From positions 1 through 14,049 of the forward strand of contig DATGXI010000068.1 in NCBI GenBank assembly GCA_035299065.1: DNA of 14,049 bases, in the 5' to 3' direction. The stretch comes from DASPJQ01 sp035299065 (GTDB lineage: Bacteria > Bacteroidota > Bacteroidia > Flavobacteriales_D > UBA2798). Under the pieces are notes generated by a model, which was not told the origin of the DNA, searched no databases, and saw only the letters and a list, made by a program, of their open reading frames with translations. The translations under genes were made by a program, and so were the position numbers. Below are positions 7,465 to 13,688 of this stretch, piece by piece. Position 1 is the first letter of the stretch, and each line of letters opens with the position of its first letter.

Positions 7465-8430
7465 TTACTTCACCAATTTTCCCGTTTTTCCATTCACGGT
7501 TAAAAAATAAATTCCCGGGGCAAAAGCCTCTGTATCTATTTTAACTGTGTTATTGCCATTTGCATTGACCATTACTTTGCCGCTGGCATCGCTCAACGTT
7601 GCATGAATGGTTCCGCTTACATGAATGTTAATTGTATTGCTGAACGGGTTTGGATAAACCGAAATTGGGTTGCCCGCATTTAAATCACCCACTGCACTGG
7701 GTGAATCAGCTGTGGTAAAATTATCAATGGCGTAGTAGAGTGGGGTATTGATGCCGAAGCTACCAACATCGGTTGAGCGTAGAATGAATTCAAGGCTGTC
7801 AGTATTTCCTAACGGAGTCAGGTCAACCCATGCCCAGCCATCTACAATATAATCACCGGCACTTGAAGGTGAAGTATAGTCAGCCAGGAAAAACACTACG
7901 CTGTCAGTTCCCATTACGCCAGCATAATAATTTTTAACCACCAGTTTAAAGTAATCAGGATCGGTACCGCTTGCACCACCAAATTTTTTGGCAAAGCTAT
8001 CGCCTAATTTCATGCTGTTGTAGGCATAACTTGAATTGGTGATGTGAAAGCCGTTTACCACTTTACCCACAGCGGTGCCTGTTAAAACAATGCGGGAATA
8101 CTGTGTGCCTATTGCAAAATTGGAGTCACTGGTTAGCGGGGCAATTTCACGCGCATTGTACAACTGGCTGAAAAAATCAGAAGGTTGTGTAACCGTGTCA
8201 TAAATGTTGCTGATAACCCAGCCACTTGACCAGTAACCACCCCACGAGGTGTCATAATAATTTTCAAAAAATGCATTGCCACTGTTGTAGCCGCCACTTA
8301 AATCGCTGCCGTTATTATAACTGTTTGGCCCAAGTGCAACTTCTGAAAAAGTGGATATGGTTTGTGATTTCAGGTACGCACTCATTAAAAGAGCGGTTGA
8401 GAATAAAATTGTTTTGTAGATGTTGTTCAT
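7465..8430 (-). CDS. DUF4465 protein with T9SS C-terminal sorting domain
   Basis: Second gene of the cobalamin operon, 321 residues. After a signal peptide (MNNIYKTILFSTALLMSAYLKSQ) comes a domain of about 215 residues that I assign to DUF4465. The grounds are NGSDLSGGYNSGNAFFENYYD (40-60), followed by SWGGYWSSGWVISNIYD, FAIGTQYS, DYFKLVVKNYY and YYAIDNFTT (232-240). Residues about 248-321 form a type-A T9SS sorting domain, with YPNPF (259-263), a beta-sandwich and GIYFLTVNGKTGKLVK at the end. The protein should therefore cross the outer membrane by T9SS and be released or attached to the surface. DUF4465 proteins recur beside BtuB in Bacteroidota, where they are thought to bind corrinoids as lipoproteins; corrinoid binding here is inferred from the operon. 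The ATG at 8430 is 89 bases behind btuB. Confidence 0.85.
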   Translation of the reverse strand: MNNIYKTILFSTALLMSAYLKSQTISTFSEVALGPNSYNNGSDLSGGYNSGNAFFENYYDTSWGGYWSSGWVISNIYDTVTQPSDFFSQLYNAREIAPLTSDSNFAIGTQYSRIVLTGTAVGKVVNGFHITNSSYAYNSMKLGDSFAKKFGGASGTDPDYFKLVVKNYYAGVMGTDSVVFFLADYTSPSSAGDYIVDGWAWVDLTPLGNTDSLEFILRSTDVGSFGINTPLYYAIDNFTTADSPSAVGDLNAGNPISVYPNPFSNTINIHVSGTIHATLSDASGKVMVNANGNNTVKIDTEAFAPGIYFLTVNGKTGKLVK

Positions 8431-8467
8431 TTTATATATAAATTAATTATTTGCGTTTGTTTATTTT

Positions 8468-8520
8468 GCCACGGATTACACGAATCTGAGAGTGTAAAAT
8501 TATTCCGTGTAATCCGTGGC
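8468..8520. repeat. GCCACGGATTACACG hairpin after btuB
   Basis: Perfect 15-base arms at 8468-8482 and 8506-8520, extendable by a few bases, surround a short loop. The arms contain the same CACGGATTA/CACGAAT nonamers as the repeat at 7375-7444. The right arm ends on the last base of the btuB stop codon (TAG, 8520-8522 on the minus strand), so the hairpin forms directly behind translation. No T-run follows on the btuB strand. A role in mRNA processing or 3'-end protection within the operon is plausible. Confidence 0.88.
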
Positions 8521-10463
8521 TATTTTCTTAGTTTAGTGGTCTTAATAATCAACCCCACATTAAAATTACGTGGCAGTGCCGGCCGTTGCGCTACCCAGTA
8601 ATAATTTACGTTGGCAATATTGTCTACTTCGGCATACACATTTAAATTAATTTTTGGATTTCCAACTGCGTACATGGCCCGTGCACCAAACAAATGAAAG
8701 GGTTCCAGGTATTCATAATTGTCACTTGAGGTGTACCGGTAACCATAGTATGCAAATGTTGCGCTGAATGAAAAGGCGCCCAACTTTATTCCGGCCTCGC
8801 CATTTACGTTGTACATGGGGGTGTAAATTAATTGCCGGCCAATTGAATTGTCATTTACAATATTGCTTTTTTGCAAGGTTGATACGGTATAATTAAACAA
8901 CCATTTTGAAAGGTATTTTATTTTTTTGCCCAATTCAATATGTACTGTTGTTTCATTACCGCGGCTCCAAACTGCCAGTAAGTTTTGAGGGGTCCAATAC
9001 CCATTGCGGGGCTGCCACATGATCCAGTCATACACATACCGTTCATAATGCGTGAAACCAACTTTAATAAAATTGTAATTTTTACCTATGTTTTGTTTTA
9101 AAACAAGGCCCGCATTTGCTGTATATCCTTTTTCGGGTTTAAGTTCAGGATTGCCGCCTGGTAACCAATAGCGGTCATTAAGTGTAGGGAACCTGTACAC
9201 GGTGCCGGCATTTATTTTGTAATTGATAAATGTTGTTTGCTGGTGCCCAAAACGCCTGTATTGTTTTAAACGCAGTAAATGCCCTTCAACCCCTGTTTGT
9301 AGTATGGGTATGGATAAATTTTTGTCATTTAACTCTTGCTTTAACGCAAATGAAAGGCGGATTAGTTTTTTATTGGGTCGTGAAAGTTCAGCAAAGTATC
9401 CCAGGGAGCTGCGAAACAGTTTTTTTATGCCCTGTTCATAACCGGTATTTTCAGAAAATGCCAGTGAGCCGTTTACGGCAATGGAATGGCTAAAGCCTTC
9501 AATTTTCCACGATGAAACTGTTTCAGCTAAAAAATTGTGGGTGTTGTATCCCGAAGTTGTAAGAGGAGACTGTACAAAATCAAGTTGATCGTAAAAATAT
9601 CCCAACCGGTTTTTGTAAAACAACCCGCGTGAAGTGCGCGCATGGTTAAGGGCAATTTTTAAGGATTTGTCATCCTGGGTTTGTACATTGGCAGCTTCAA
9701 CAATGGCCAAAGGCATTTCCCTGTACGTTGACTGGGCCCAGGCATCAAGTGAAAAGTGATGTTTTTTCAGGTAAAATTCAATGGAGCCAAGTGCCCCGTA
9801 ATTCAATACGCTGGCGTGATCCATTGTTTTTTTATTGCCGTCAAAATCGGTATAGGGAAAATTATTTTTTATGGCCGAATAATACGGTTTGAATGAAATA
9901 AGCGTTTTGTTGAATTTGTGATTATAGGACAGGTTACCGGCATAACGTCCAAAACTACCTGTATTGGCTGCTGCGGCAAGCGACCATTTTTCACCTTCAA
10001 AAATTTCATGTGCATTGTTTAAGGTAATGCCGCCTGAAACAACGCCATTGCCACCGGTGGCGCCTGCTGCACCCATTTCAAGCGTAACGGAATTAAAAAC
10101 CGAAGCAGGTACCAGCGAAAAATCGGTTTGCCCAACCGAGAGGTTATTTAAGTTAAACCCTTTCCAAAGCAATTGTGTTTGTGAGGCGTTGCCACCACGC
10201 ATGGTAATGGTTGAAAGTTGGCCAGGGCCGTACTGTTTTACATATACATGCCCGTCTTTCTGCAAAATATCGGCAATTGATTTTCCCTGGGCGTAAATAA
10301 ACGCTTCGCGTGGTATAATCACTTCTTTAATACCGTTGGTGTGATCGAAATAAACAATTTCAACGGTTTTTAATTCGGGTGCGCGCGTTGTGTCAGGTGC
10401 TTTTTGCGCCTGTAAAATGGCAGGTAGCCATACAAAAATGGTATATGAAATTAGTTTTTTCAT
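8520..10463 (-). CDS. btuB: TonB-dependent outer-membrane corrinoid receptor BtuB
   Basis: Outer-membrane receptor expected to import cobalamin or other corrinoids with TonB/ExbBD energy. The 647-residue product has a signal peptide (MKKLISYTIFVWLPAILQAQ), a probable TonB-box region around LKTVEIV (31-37), and a plug domain from about 55 to 150 (SIADILQKDGHVYVKQYGPG; STITMRGGNASQTQLLWKG; VVSGGITLNN). The remaining 500 residues alternate aromatic-rich beta-strands and loops, as in a 22-strand barrel. It lacks the N-terminal carboxypeptidase-like extension of SusC-type receptors and is close to typical BtuB size. The specificity call rests on the cobalamin riboswitch in its leader and on the two downstream genes of corrinoid-locus type. 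The ATG at 10463 directly starts the signal peptide. The stop abuts a hairpin repeat. Confidence 0.93.
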   Translation of the reverse strand: MKKLISYTIFVWLPAILQAQKAPDTTRAPELKTVEIVYFDHTNGIKEVIIPREAFIYAQGKSIADILQKDGHVYVKQYGPGQLSTITMRGGNASQTQLLWKGFNLNNLSVGQTDFSLVPASVFNSVTLEMGAAGATGGNGVVSGGITLNNAHEIFEGEKWSLAAAANTGSFGRYAGNLSYNHKFNKTLISFKPYYSAIKNNFPYTDFDGNKKTMDHASVLNYGALGSIEFYLKKHHFSLDAWAQSTYREMPLAIVEAANVQTQDDKSLKIALNHARTSRGLFYKNRLGYFYDQLDFVQSPLTTSGYNTHNFLAETVSSWKIEGFSHSIAVNGSLAFSENTGYEQGIKKLFRSSLGYFAELSRPNKKLIRLSFALKQELNDKNLSIPILQTGVEGHLLRLKQYRRFGHQQTTFINYKINAGTVYRFPTLNDRYWLPGGNPELKPEKGYTANAGLVLKQNIGKNYNFIKVGFTHYERYVYDWIMWQPRNGYWTPQNLLAVWSRGNETTVHIELGKKIKYLSKWLFNYTVSTLQKSNIVNDNSIGRQLIYTPMYNVNGEAGIKLGAFSFSATFAYYGYRYTSSDNYEYLEPFHLFGARAMYAVGNPKINLNVYAEVDNIANVNYYWVAQRPALPRNFNVGLIIKTTKLRK

Positions 10464-10472
10464 TTCCGCAGC

Positions 10473-10490
10473 GCTAATTTTCCCGTTAGC
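10473..10490 (-). promoter_or_regulatory. Small hairpin between riboswitch and btuB start
   Basis: On the minus strand GCTAA, an eight-base loop (CGGGAAAA) and TTAGC form a five-pair stem ending ten bases before the btuB ATG. It sits where the expression platform of the upstream riboswitch must act. It could gate ribosome access, with the loop's GGGAAAA as the nearest purine-rich stretch. I see no long terminator hairpin with a U-tract here, so control of translation seems likelier than attenuation. Confidence 0.4.
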
Positions 10491-10500
10491 AATATTGGTT

Positions 10501-10676
10501 GTGCATGCGGCAGGTCTTCTGACTTTGGGCTCTGTTACCGCCTTCCCGTTCTATAACAGTGGCATAAGATGGCAACAGGTAGATGGCCCTTACAGCAGCG
10601 GGAACTGTTCACGATTTACGCGTGATTCCCTTTTAATCTTAACATTCAAAAAAAGAATGATAGAACCGTAATGCAC
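10501..10676 (-). ncRNA. Cobalamin (B12) riboswitch
   Basis: Reading the minus strand 5' to 3', the conserved aptamer blocks appear in canonical order: TTAAAAGGGAAT (10625-10636), the CCCGCTGCTGTAAGGG region (about 10588-10603), GCCACTG (10557-10563), GGGAAGGC (10540-10547, the B12 box core) and TCAGAAGACCTGCC (10509-10522). Outer ends GTGCAT (10671-10676) and ATGCAC (10501-10506) pair as a P1-type closing stem. Adenosyl- or other cobalamin binding should reduce expression of btuB and, by cotranscription, of the two genes behind it. The aptamer begins within a few bases of the predicted transcription start. Confidence 0.95.
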
Positions 10677-10678
10677 CA

Positions 10679-10686
10679 CAAAGGTA
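10679..10686 (-). promoter_or_regulatory. Bacteroidota -7 promoter box TACCTTTG (B12 operon)
   Basis: The minus strand reads TACCTTTG, an exact TAnnTTTG match, identical to the box in front of the helicase. Initiation about seven bases downstream falls at about 10672, the first bases of the riboswitch closing stem. The position of the riboswitch independently supports this promoter. The -33 region is A/T-rich with no clear TTTG at 19-21 bases. Confidence 0.7.
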
Positions 10687-10762
10687 TGAAATAATTTTTA
10701 TAGAAAACGAATTACATTTTATTGTGCTGGTTACCATGTTGCTTACCTTGATTTTTAAGCCC

Positions 10763-10880
10763 GCCAGGGATAGAGCCGGTACCCCGCAGCTAAAATTAAA
10801 AAGGAGGCCAGATTTTTGTTTTTAAAAGAAGAGGCCGCTTCTTAATTTTAGCGAGGAGTAAAGGCGAAAGCCCGGCCCGA
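10763..10880 (+). ncRNA. Structured intergenic RNA candidate (flavo-1-like?)
   Basis: The stretch begins agggatagagccggtacccc and contains a long hairpin. An eleven-pair perfect stem (10789-10799 with 10842-10852) is extended, after a mismatch and a small internal loop, by AAG/CTT and GGCC/GGCC. Next comes gcgaggagtaaaggcgaaag with a GNRA hairpin, GGC-GAAA-GCC, at 10863-10872. GCCGG (10775-10779) can pair with CCGGC (10872-10876), closing the whole. The layout recalls the flavo-1 class of Bacteroidota RNAs from memory; I could not align it. A second small stem (CGGC/GCCG) lies at 10930-10943. Bases 10687-10762 show nothing I can identify. Confidence 0.4.
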
Positions 10881-10888
10881 GTGAATTC

Positions 10889-10916
10889 AAGATTTGAAAT
10901 TTAAGATTTAAGATAG
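10889..10916. repeat. Four heptamers of AAGATTT type
   Basis: Four contiguous seven-base units in exact register: aagattt, gaaattt, aagattt, aagatag. It lies just right of the structured-RNA candidate. Short, and in A/T-rich sequence, so significant mainly because five other elements in this window have the same style of construction. Confidence 0.5.
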
Positions 10917-10973
10917 TTCGCGAGGGAGGCGGCCAAAAAGCCGGTAATAAATACTAAGTTTAAATAAAAATTC

Positions 10974-11013
10974 ATTTGCTAATTTGCTAATTCCCGAATT
11001 TGCTAATTAATTA
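10974..11013. repeat. Five octamers of ATTTGCTA type ending on a stop codon
   Basis: Five contiguous eight-base units in exact register: atttgcta, atttgcta, attcccga, atttgcta, attaatta. Every unit begins ATT and ends with A. The last unit includes the stop codon of the SAM hydroxide adenosyltransferase-family gene (11011-11013 on the minus strand), so the array starts at the stop and runs into the 3' untranslated region. Confidence 0.8.
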
Positions 11014-11829
11014 AAATTCCACTCTCACGGTATCACCCAACCTCAAGCCAAGCAAACCGGCAGCTCCACCGCCATTGCCCTCAACACCTTTGTTAATGGC
11101 AATTTCCAAATGCCCGCTTGAGTCAAACAGGGCTACCACTTCACCTTCGGGAACTTCATTATAGGTTTTTCGGATAGAATCAATTTCATGACTACCGCCA
11201 CGCAATACCAACTTATAGTCTTTACCAATGGTGTGTTTTTCAAAGTCGGTTTTGGTAATGTTAAAAATGGCGTTGCCGTACGAGTCAATGTAAATAACGG
11301 TACCAATAATTAAATTGCTGCTTATGGTTGGTGCAATAATGGTACGCTGGTTCAATTCATTTATTTTATGGCCAAATGCATCGGGGTTTTGGCCTGAGGC
11401 AATCATGGCTGCTGCGCGCGCAAATACGGTTTTTACCGGGAAAGTATGCTCCTCACCCTCCTTACCAAAATCAATTTCATATACTGCTGTTGGTGCCGAC
11501 TCAAGAAAAAGAGAAAAAACACCATTGTCGGCCCCAATAAAATAATGCCCGTTATAATCAACTACTACGTGACGGGTTAGGGGGGCACCAGGCTGCATCA
11601 GCGGATTTGTTTTTTCACTGTTAATGCCTAAAATATGAATGCTGCCTTTTGGAAACGATTTATATACGTTTTTGATTACAAATGCGGCCTGGGCTATGTC
11701 AAATGGCCTTAAATGGTGGCTTATGTCCACTATTTGTGCCTGCGGGTAAAGGCCCAGTATGGCGGCTTTGACAGCTGCCACATAGTAGTCCTGTGTACCC
11801 ATATCGCTTGTAAGTGTGATAATTCGCAT
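11011..11829 (-). CDS. SAM hydroxide adenosyltransferase-family protein (DUF62)
   Basis: A 272-residue cytosolic protein of the DUF62 / SAM hydrolase-fluorinase-chlorinase superfamily, whose characterised members split S-adenosylmethionine into adenosine and methionine with water-derived hydroxide. Family landmarks are ITLTSDMGTQDYYVAAVK (4-21), QIVDISHHLRPFDIAQAAFV (32-51), FPKGSIHILG (59-68), HYFIGADNGVFSL (95-107) and GTVIYIDSYGNAIFNIT (176-192). The motifs that carry the hydroxide-generating Asp, Arg and His look altered. VVDPGVGT-R is replaced by GINSEKTNPLMQPG, and the usual F-H-G-R-D reads FPVKT (130-134), with Pro131 at the His position. The reaction is therefore uncertain. It starts at the ATG at 11829, divergent from phoH with 72 bases between them. 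Its stop codon is part of an octamer array. Confidence 0.9.
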   Translation of the reverse strand: MRIITLTSDMGTQDYYVAAVKAAILGLYPQAQIVDISHHLRPFDIAQAAFVIKNVYKSFPKGSIHILGINSEKTNPLMQPGAPLTRHVVVDYNGHYFIGADNGVFSLFLESAPTAVYEIDFGKEGEEHTFPVKTVFARAAAMIASGQNPDAFGHKINELNQRTIIAPTISSNLIIGTVIYIDSYGNAIFNITKTDFEKHTIGKDYKLVLRGGSHEIDSIRKTYNEVPEGEVVALFDSSGHLEIAINKGVEGNGGGAAGLLGLRLGDTVRVEF

Positions 11830-11901
11830 AACTTAAGATTCAAAATAAACGAAATTTTATACATTTACGACATTGATTAACGATAAATATAAACTATACA
11901 A

Positions 11902-12864
11902 TTGGGAGAACGTGTTTTTGAGATAGGGGCTATAAACCCGATAGAAATTTTTGGGGCAAACGATGTTAAATTGAACCAGATCCGCAGCTTTTATCCAAAG
12001 CTTAAAATAGTTTCAAGGGGAACCGAGTTAAAAGTTATTGGTGAAGAGGAAATAATTGGCGAATTTGAAAAGTCGCTTGAGCGCATTGTTGAACATTACA
12101 ACAATTACCATTCACTAACCCGACAGGAAATTGAGGAACTGGTGCTTGGTGAAGACACAGCGTTTTCAAAACAAAAGGGTAATGAGGATGTGTTGCTTTA
12201 CGGCAATGCCGGCATGCAAATCAAGGCACGCACCAAAAACCAGCGCAAATTGGTTGAGCATTGTGAAAAGCACAGCATGGTGTTTGCCATTGGGCCTGCA
12301 GGCACGGGTAAAACCTATACGGCTGTTGCCCTGGCCGTAAAGGCGTTTAAGAACAAAGAGGTAAAACGCATTATTTTAACAAGGCCTGCTGTTGAGGCAG
12401 GTGAGAACCTTGGTTTTTTACCGGGTGATTTAAAGGAGAAACTTGACCCGTATATGCAACCGCTTTACGATGCGTTGCGCGATATGCTGCCGCCTGAAAA
12501 ATTAAAAGAATACATTGAAGGTGGTATAATACAAATTGCACCGTTGGCGTTTATGCGCGGGCGCACGCTTGACAAGGCCTTTGTGATTTTGGACGAGGCA
12601 CAAAATGCGACTGAAAGCCAAATGCGCATGTTTTTAACGCGTATGGGCATGAATGCAAAGTTTATTATTACCGGTGATGTTACGCAGGTGGATTTACCAA
12701 GAAACCAGACCTCAGGGCTGTTGAGTGCGGTAAAAAAATTAAGCCATGTTGAAGGCATAGGTATAGTTTACCTTGACGGCCGTGACGTAGTGCGCCACCC
12801 GTTAGTGAAGAGCATTATTGAGGCTTTTGGGGATGATAAGAAACTGGTGAAGAGAAAAGAATAA
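11902..12864 (+). CDS. phoH: PhoH-family P-loop NTPase
   Basis: Cytosolic ATPase of the PhoH family, a superfamily-1-helicase-like fold linked to RNA metabolism; its exact substrate is not settled. The 320-residue product has an N-terminal KH-like region (INPIEIFGANDVKLNQI; LKIVSRGTELKVIG) and Walker A GPAGTGKT (131-138). LTRPAVEAGENLGFLPGD follows (159-176), then Walker B FVILDEAQNAT (227-237), and ITGDVTQVDLPRNQTSG (256-272). The start is the TTG at 11902: an in-frame TAA lies four codons upstream, no ATG precedes the conserved N-terminus, and the product begins as PhoH homologues do. Promoters for this gene and its divergent neighbour must share the 72-base gap, where I see no exact TAnnTTTG. 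The stop is followed within two bases by a heptamer inverted repeat. Confidence 0.95.
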   Translation: MGERVFEIGAINPIEIFGANDVKLNQIRSFYPKLKIVSRGTELKVIGEEEIIGEFEKSLERIVEHYNNYHSLTRQEIEELVLGEDTAFSKQKGNEDVLLYGNAGMQIKARTKNQRKLVEHCEKHSMVFAIGPAGTGKTYTAVALAVKAFKNKEVKRIILTRPAVEAGENLGFLPGDLKEKLDPYMQPLYDALRDMLPPEKLKEYIEGGIIQIAPLAFMRGRTLDKAFVILDEAQNATESQMRMFLTRMGMNAKFIITGDVTQVDLPRNQTSGLLSAVKKLSHVEGIGIVYLDGRDVVRHPLVKSIIEAFGDDKKLVKRKE

Positions 12865-12866
12865 TA

Positions 12867-12968
12867 TAGTTTACAGTTCACAGTTAGTTAATGCAGTTAT
12901 TTAGTTTAAGCTAACGGCCAAACTCAACTAACTAACTGAAAACTGTGAATTGAAAATTGTAAACTAAA
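12867..12968. repeat. Heptamer-periodic inverted repeat between phoH and next gene
   Basis: The left arm contains agtttac, agttcac and agttagt in register (12868-12888). The right arm contains aactgaa, aactgtg, aattgaa, aattgta and aactaaa in register (12934-12968), ending on the base before the next ATG. The arms are complementary: 12867-12875 pairs perfectly with 12958-12966, and 12876-12885 with 12941-12950 (one G-T), with further aact/agtt pairing inward. The element fills almost the whole spacer and would place the downstream start at the foot of a hairpin. Confidence 0.85.
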
Positions 12969-13436
12969 ATGAACGACAACTTTGACGATTTCGAATACAA
13001 TGACGAGGAAGCCGAAAGGGAATACCGCGAAGAAGAGAAACGTAAGCGGAATCACCCTTTATACATCCAGTCAAAAGAAATTATTCAGGTTGTAAAAGCC
13101 CTTGTTGAATCCTTTCGCGATGAGGGTATAAAGGAAATGTACGGTTCAACCATGACCGAGAGCGCCTACATAATTTCAGCTAAACTATCGGGAGCTTTGT
13201 CCATGAACTTTTATACCGGTTGCATGCAAAATGCCGCCATTATTCGTGAGCATGCCGAGTATTTACGGGTTGCTACCAGCGGGCTTCATATGCTGGCTGA
13301 ATCCCATACCGAATACATTGTTGTTTTGCGCGAGGAAATGGAAAAATTTCGCGAATTGTTTAAACAATGGGTGAAAGAGATTCGTGAAATGGATGATTTG
13401 ATGGATGACGAGTGGGGTTTATTTACACGTGAATAA
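12969..13436 (+). CDS. Small acidic helical protein, unknown function
   Basis: I do not recognise this 155-residue protein. It has no signal peptide or membrane segment and is probably cytosolic. The first 28 residues are extremely charged (MNDNFDDFEYNDEEAEREYR, then EEEKRKRN) and likely disordered or coiled. The remainder reads as four or five amphipathic helices: SKEIIQVVKALVESFRDE, TESAYIISAKLSGALSM, a central AAIIREHAEYLRVATSGLHML, EYIVVLREEMEKFRELFKQW and an acidic tail. Absence of cofactor motifs suggests a structural or adaptor role. The codon pattern resembles its neighbours and nothing suggests recent transfer. The start ATG follows directly on the heptamer repeat; no Shine-Dalgarno sequence is visible. 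It may be cotranscribed with phoH, given the 104-base gap without a recognisable promoter. Confidence 0.85.
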   Translation: MNDNFDDFEYNDEEAEREYREEEKRKRNHPLYIQSKEIIQVVKALVESFRDEGIKEMYGSTMTESAYIISAKLSGALSMNFYTGCMQNAAIIREHAEYLRVATSGLHMLAESHTEYIVVLREEMEKFRELFKQWVKEIREMDDLMDDEWGLFTRE

Positions 13437-13652
13437 AACTGGTTATACAATTTTCCCGATTGGACTTTAAAGGGAATGGGAGTCTTGTGCGGTTAAATCC
13501 AATGGGTTTATAAAATCACCTACACAGCATCCTTTCAATATGGCTCTGCCTAAAATTCCGCATCATGCTTTCCCAATCTGATATTGCTTTCTCCATTTAG
13601 TAATTCTTTTTGCAATATGCCCGCTGTAAATTAAGCCGTTGAGCCTTTGGCG
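13437..13652. other. Intergenic stretch without recognised genes
   Basis: No convincing coding frame. A weak stem (TTCCC...GGGAA, about 13457-13477) follows the helical-protein stop but lacks a T-tract. No exact TAnnTTTG promoter box was found for the cytochrome gene. Confidence 0.5.
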
Positions 13653-13688
13653 GCCTTATTGCTTTTAATTAAGCCAAACAATAAAGGC
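13653..13688 (+). promoter_or_regulatory. Hairpin abutting the cytochrome start codon
   Basis: gccttattg (13653-13661) can pair with caataaaggc (13679-13688), with one bulged base, and GCTT/AAGC can pair inside. The 3' arm ends on the base before the ATG at 13689, so folding would cover the ribosome binding region. There is no purine-rich Shine-Dalgarno element other than the aaagg within this arm. Confidence 0.45.

Noticed and set aside
8468..8520. Intrinsic terminator behind btuB
   Set aside because: The hairpin is strong but is not followed by a T-tract on the btuB strand, and two functionally related genes follow closely.
10390..10671. A 93-codon plus-strand frame
   Set aside because: It is antisense to the cobalamin riboswitch and the btuB signal peptide; the RNA assignment explains the sequence far better.
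11830..11901. Exact TAnnTTTG promoters in the phoH divergent gap
   Set aside because: Only near matches (tacattta on plus, TTATTTTG on minus) are present, which A/T-rich sequence gives easily.
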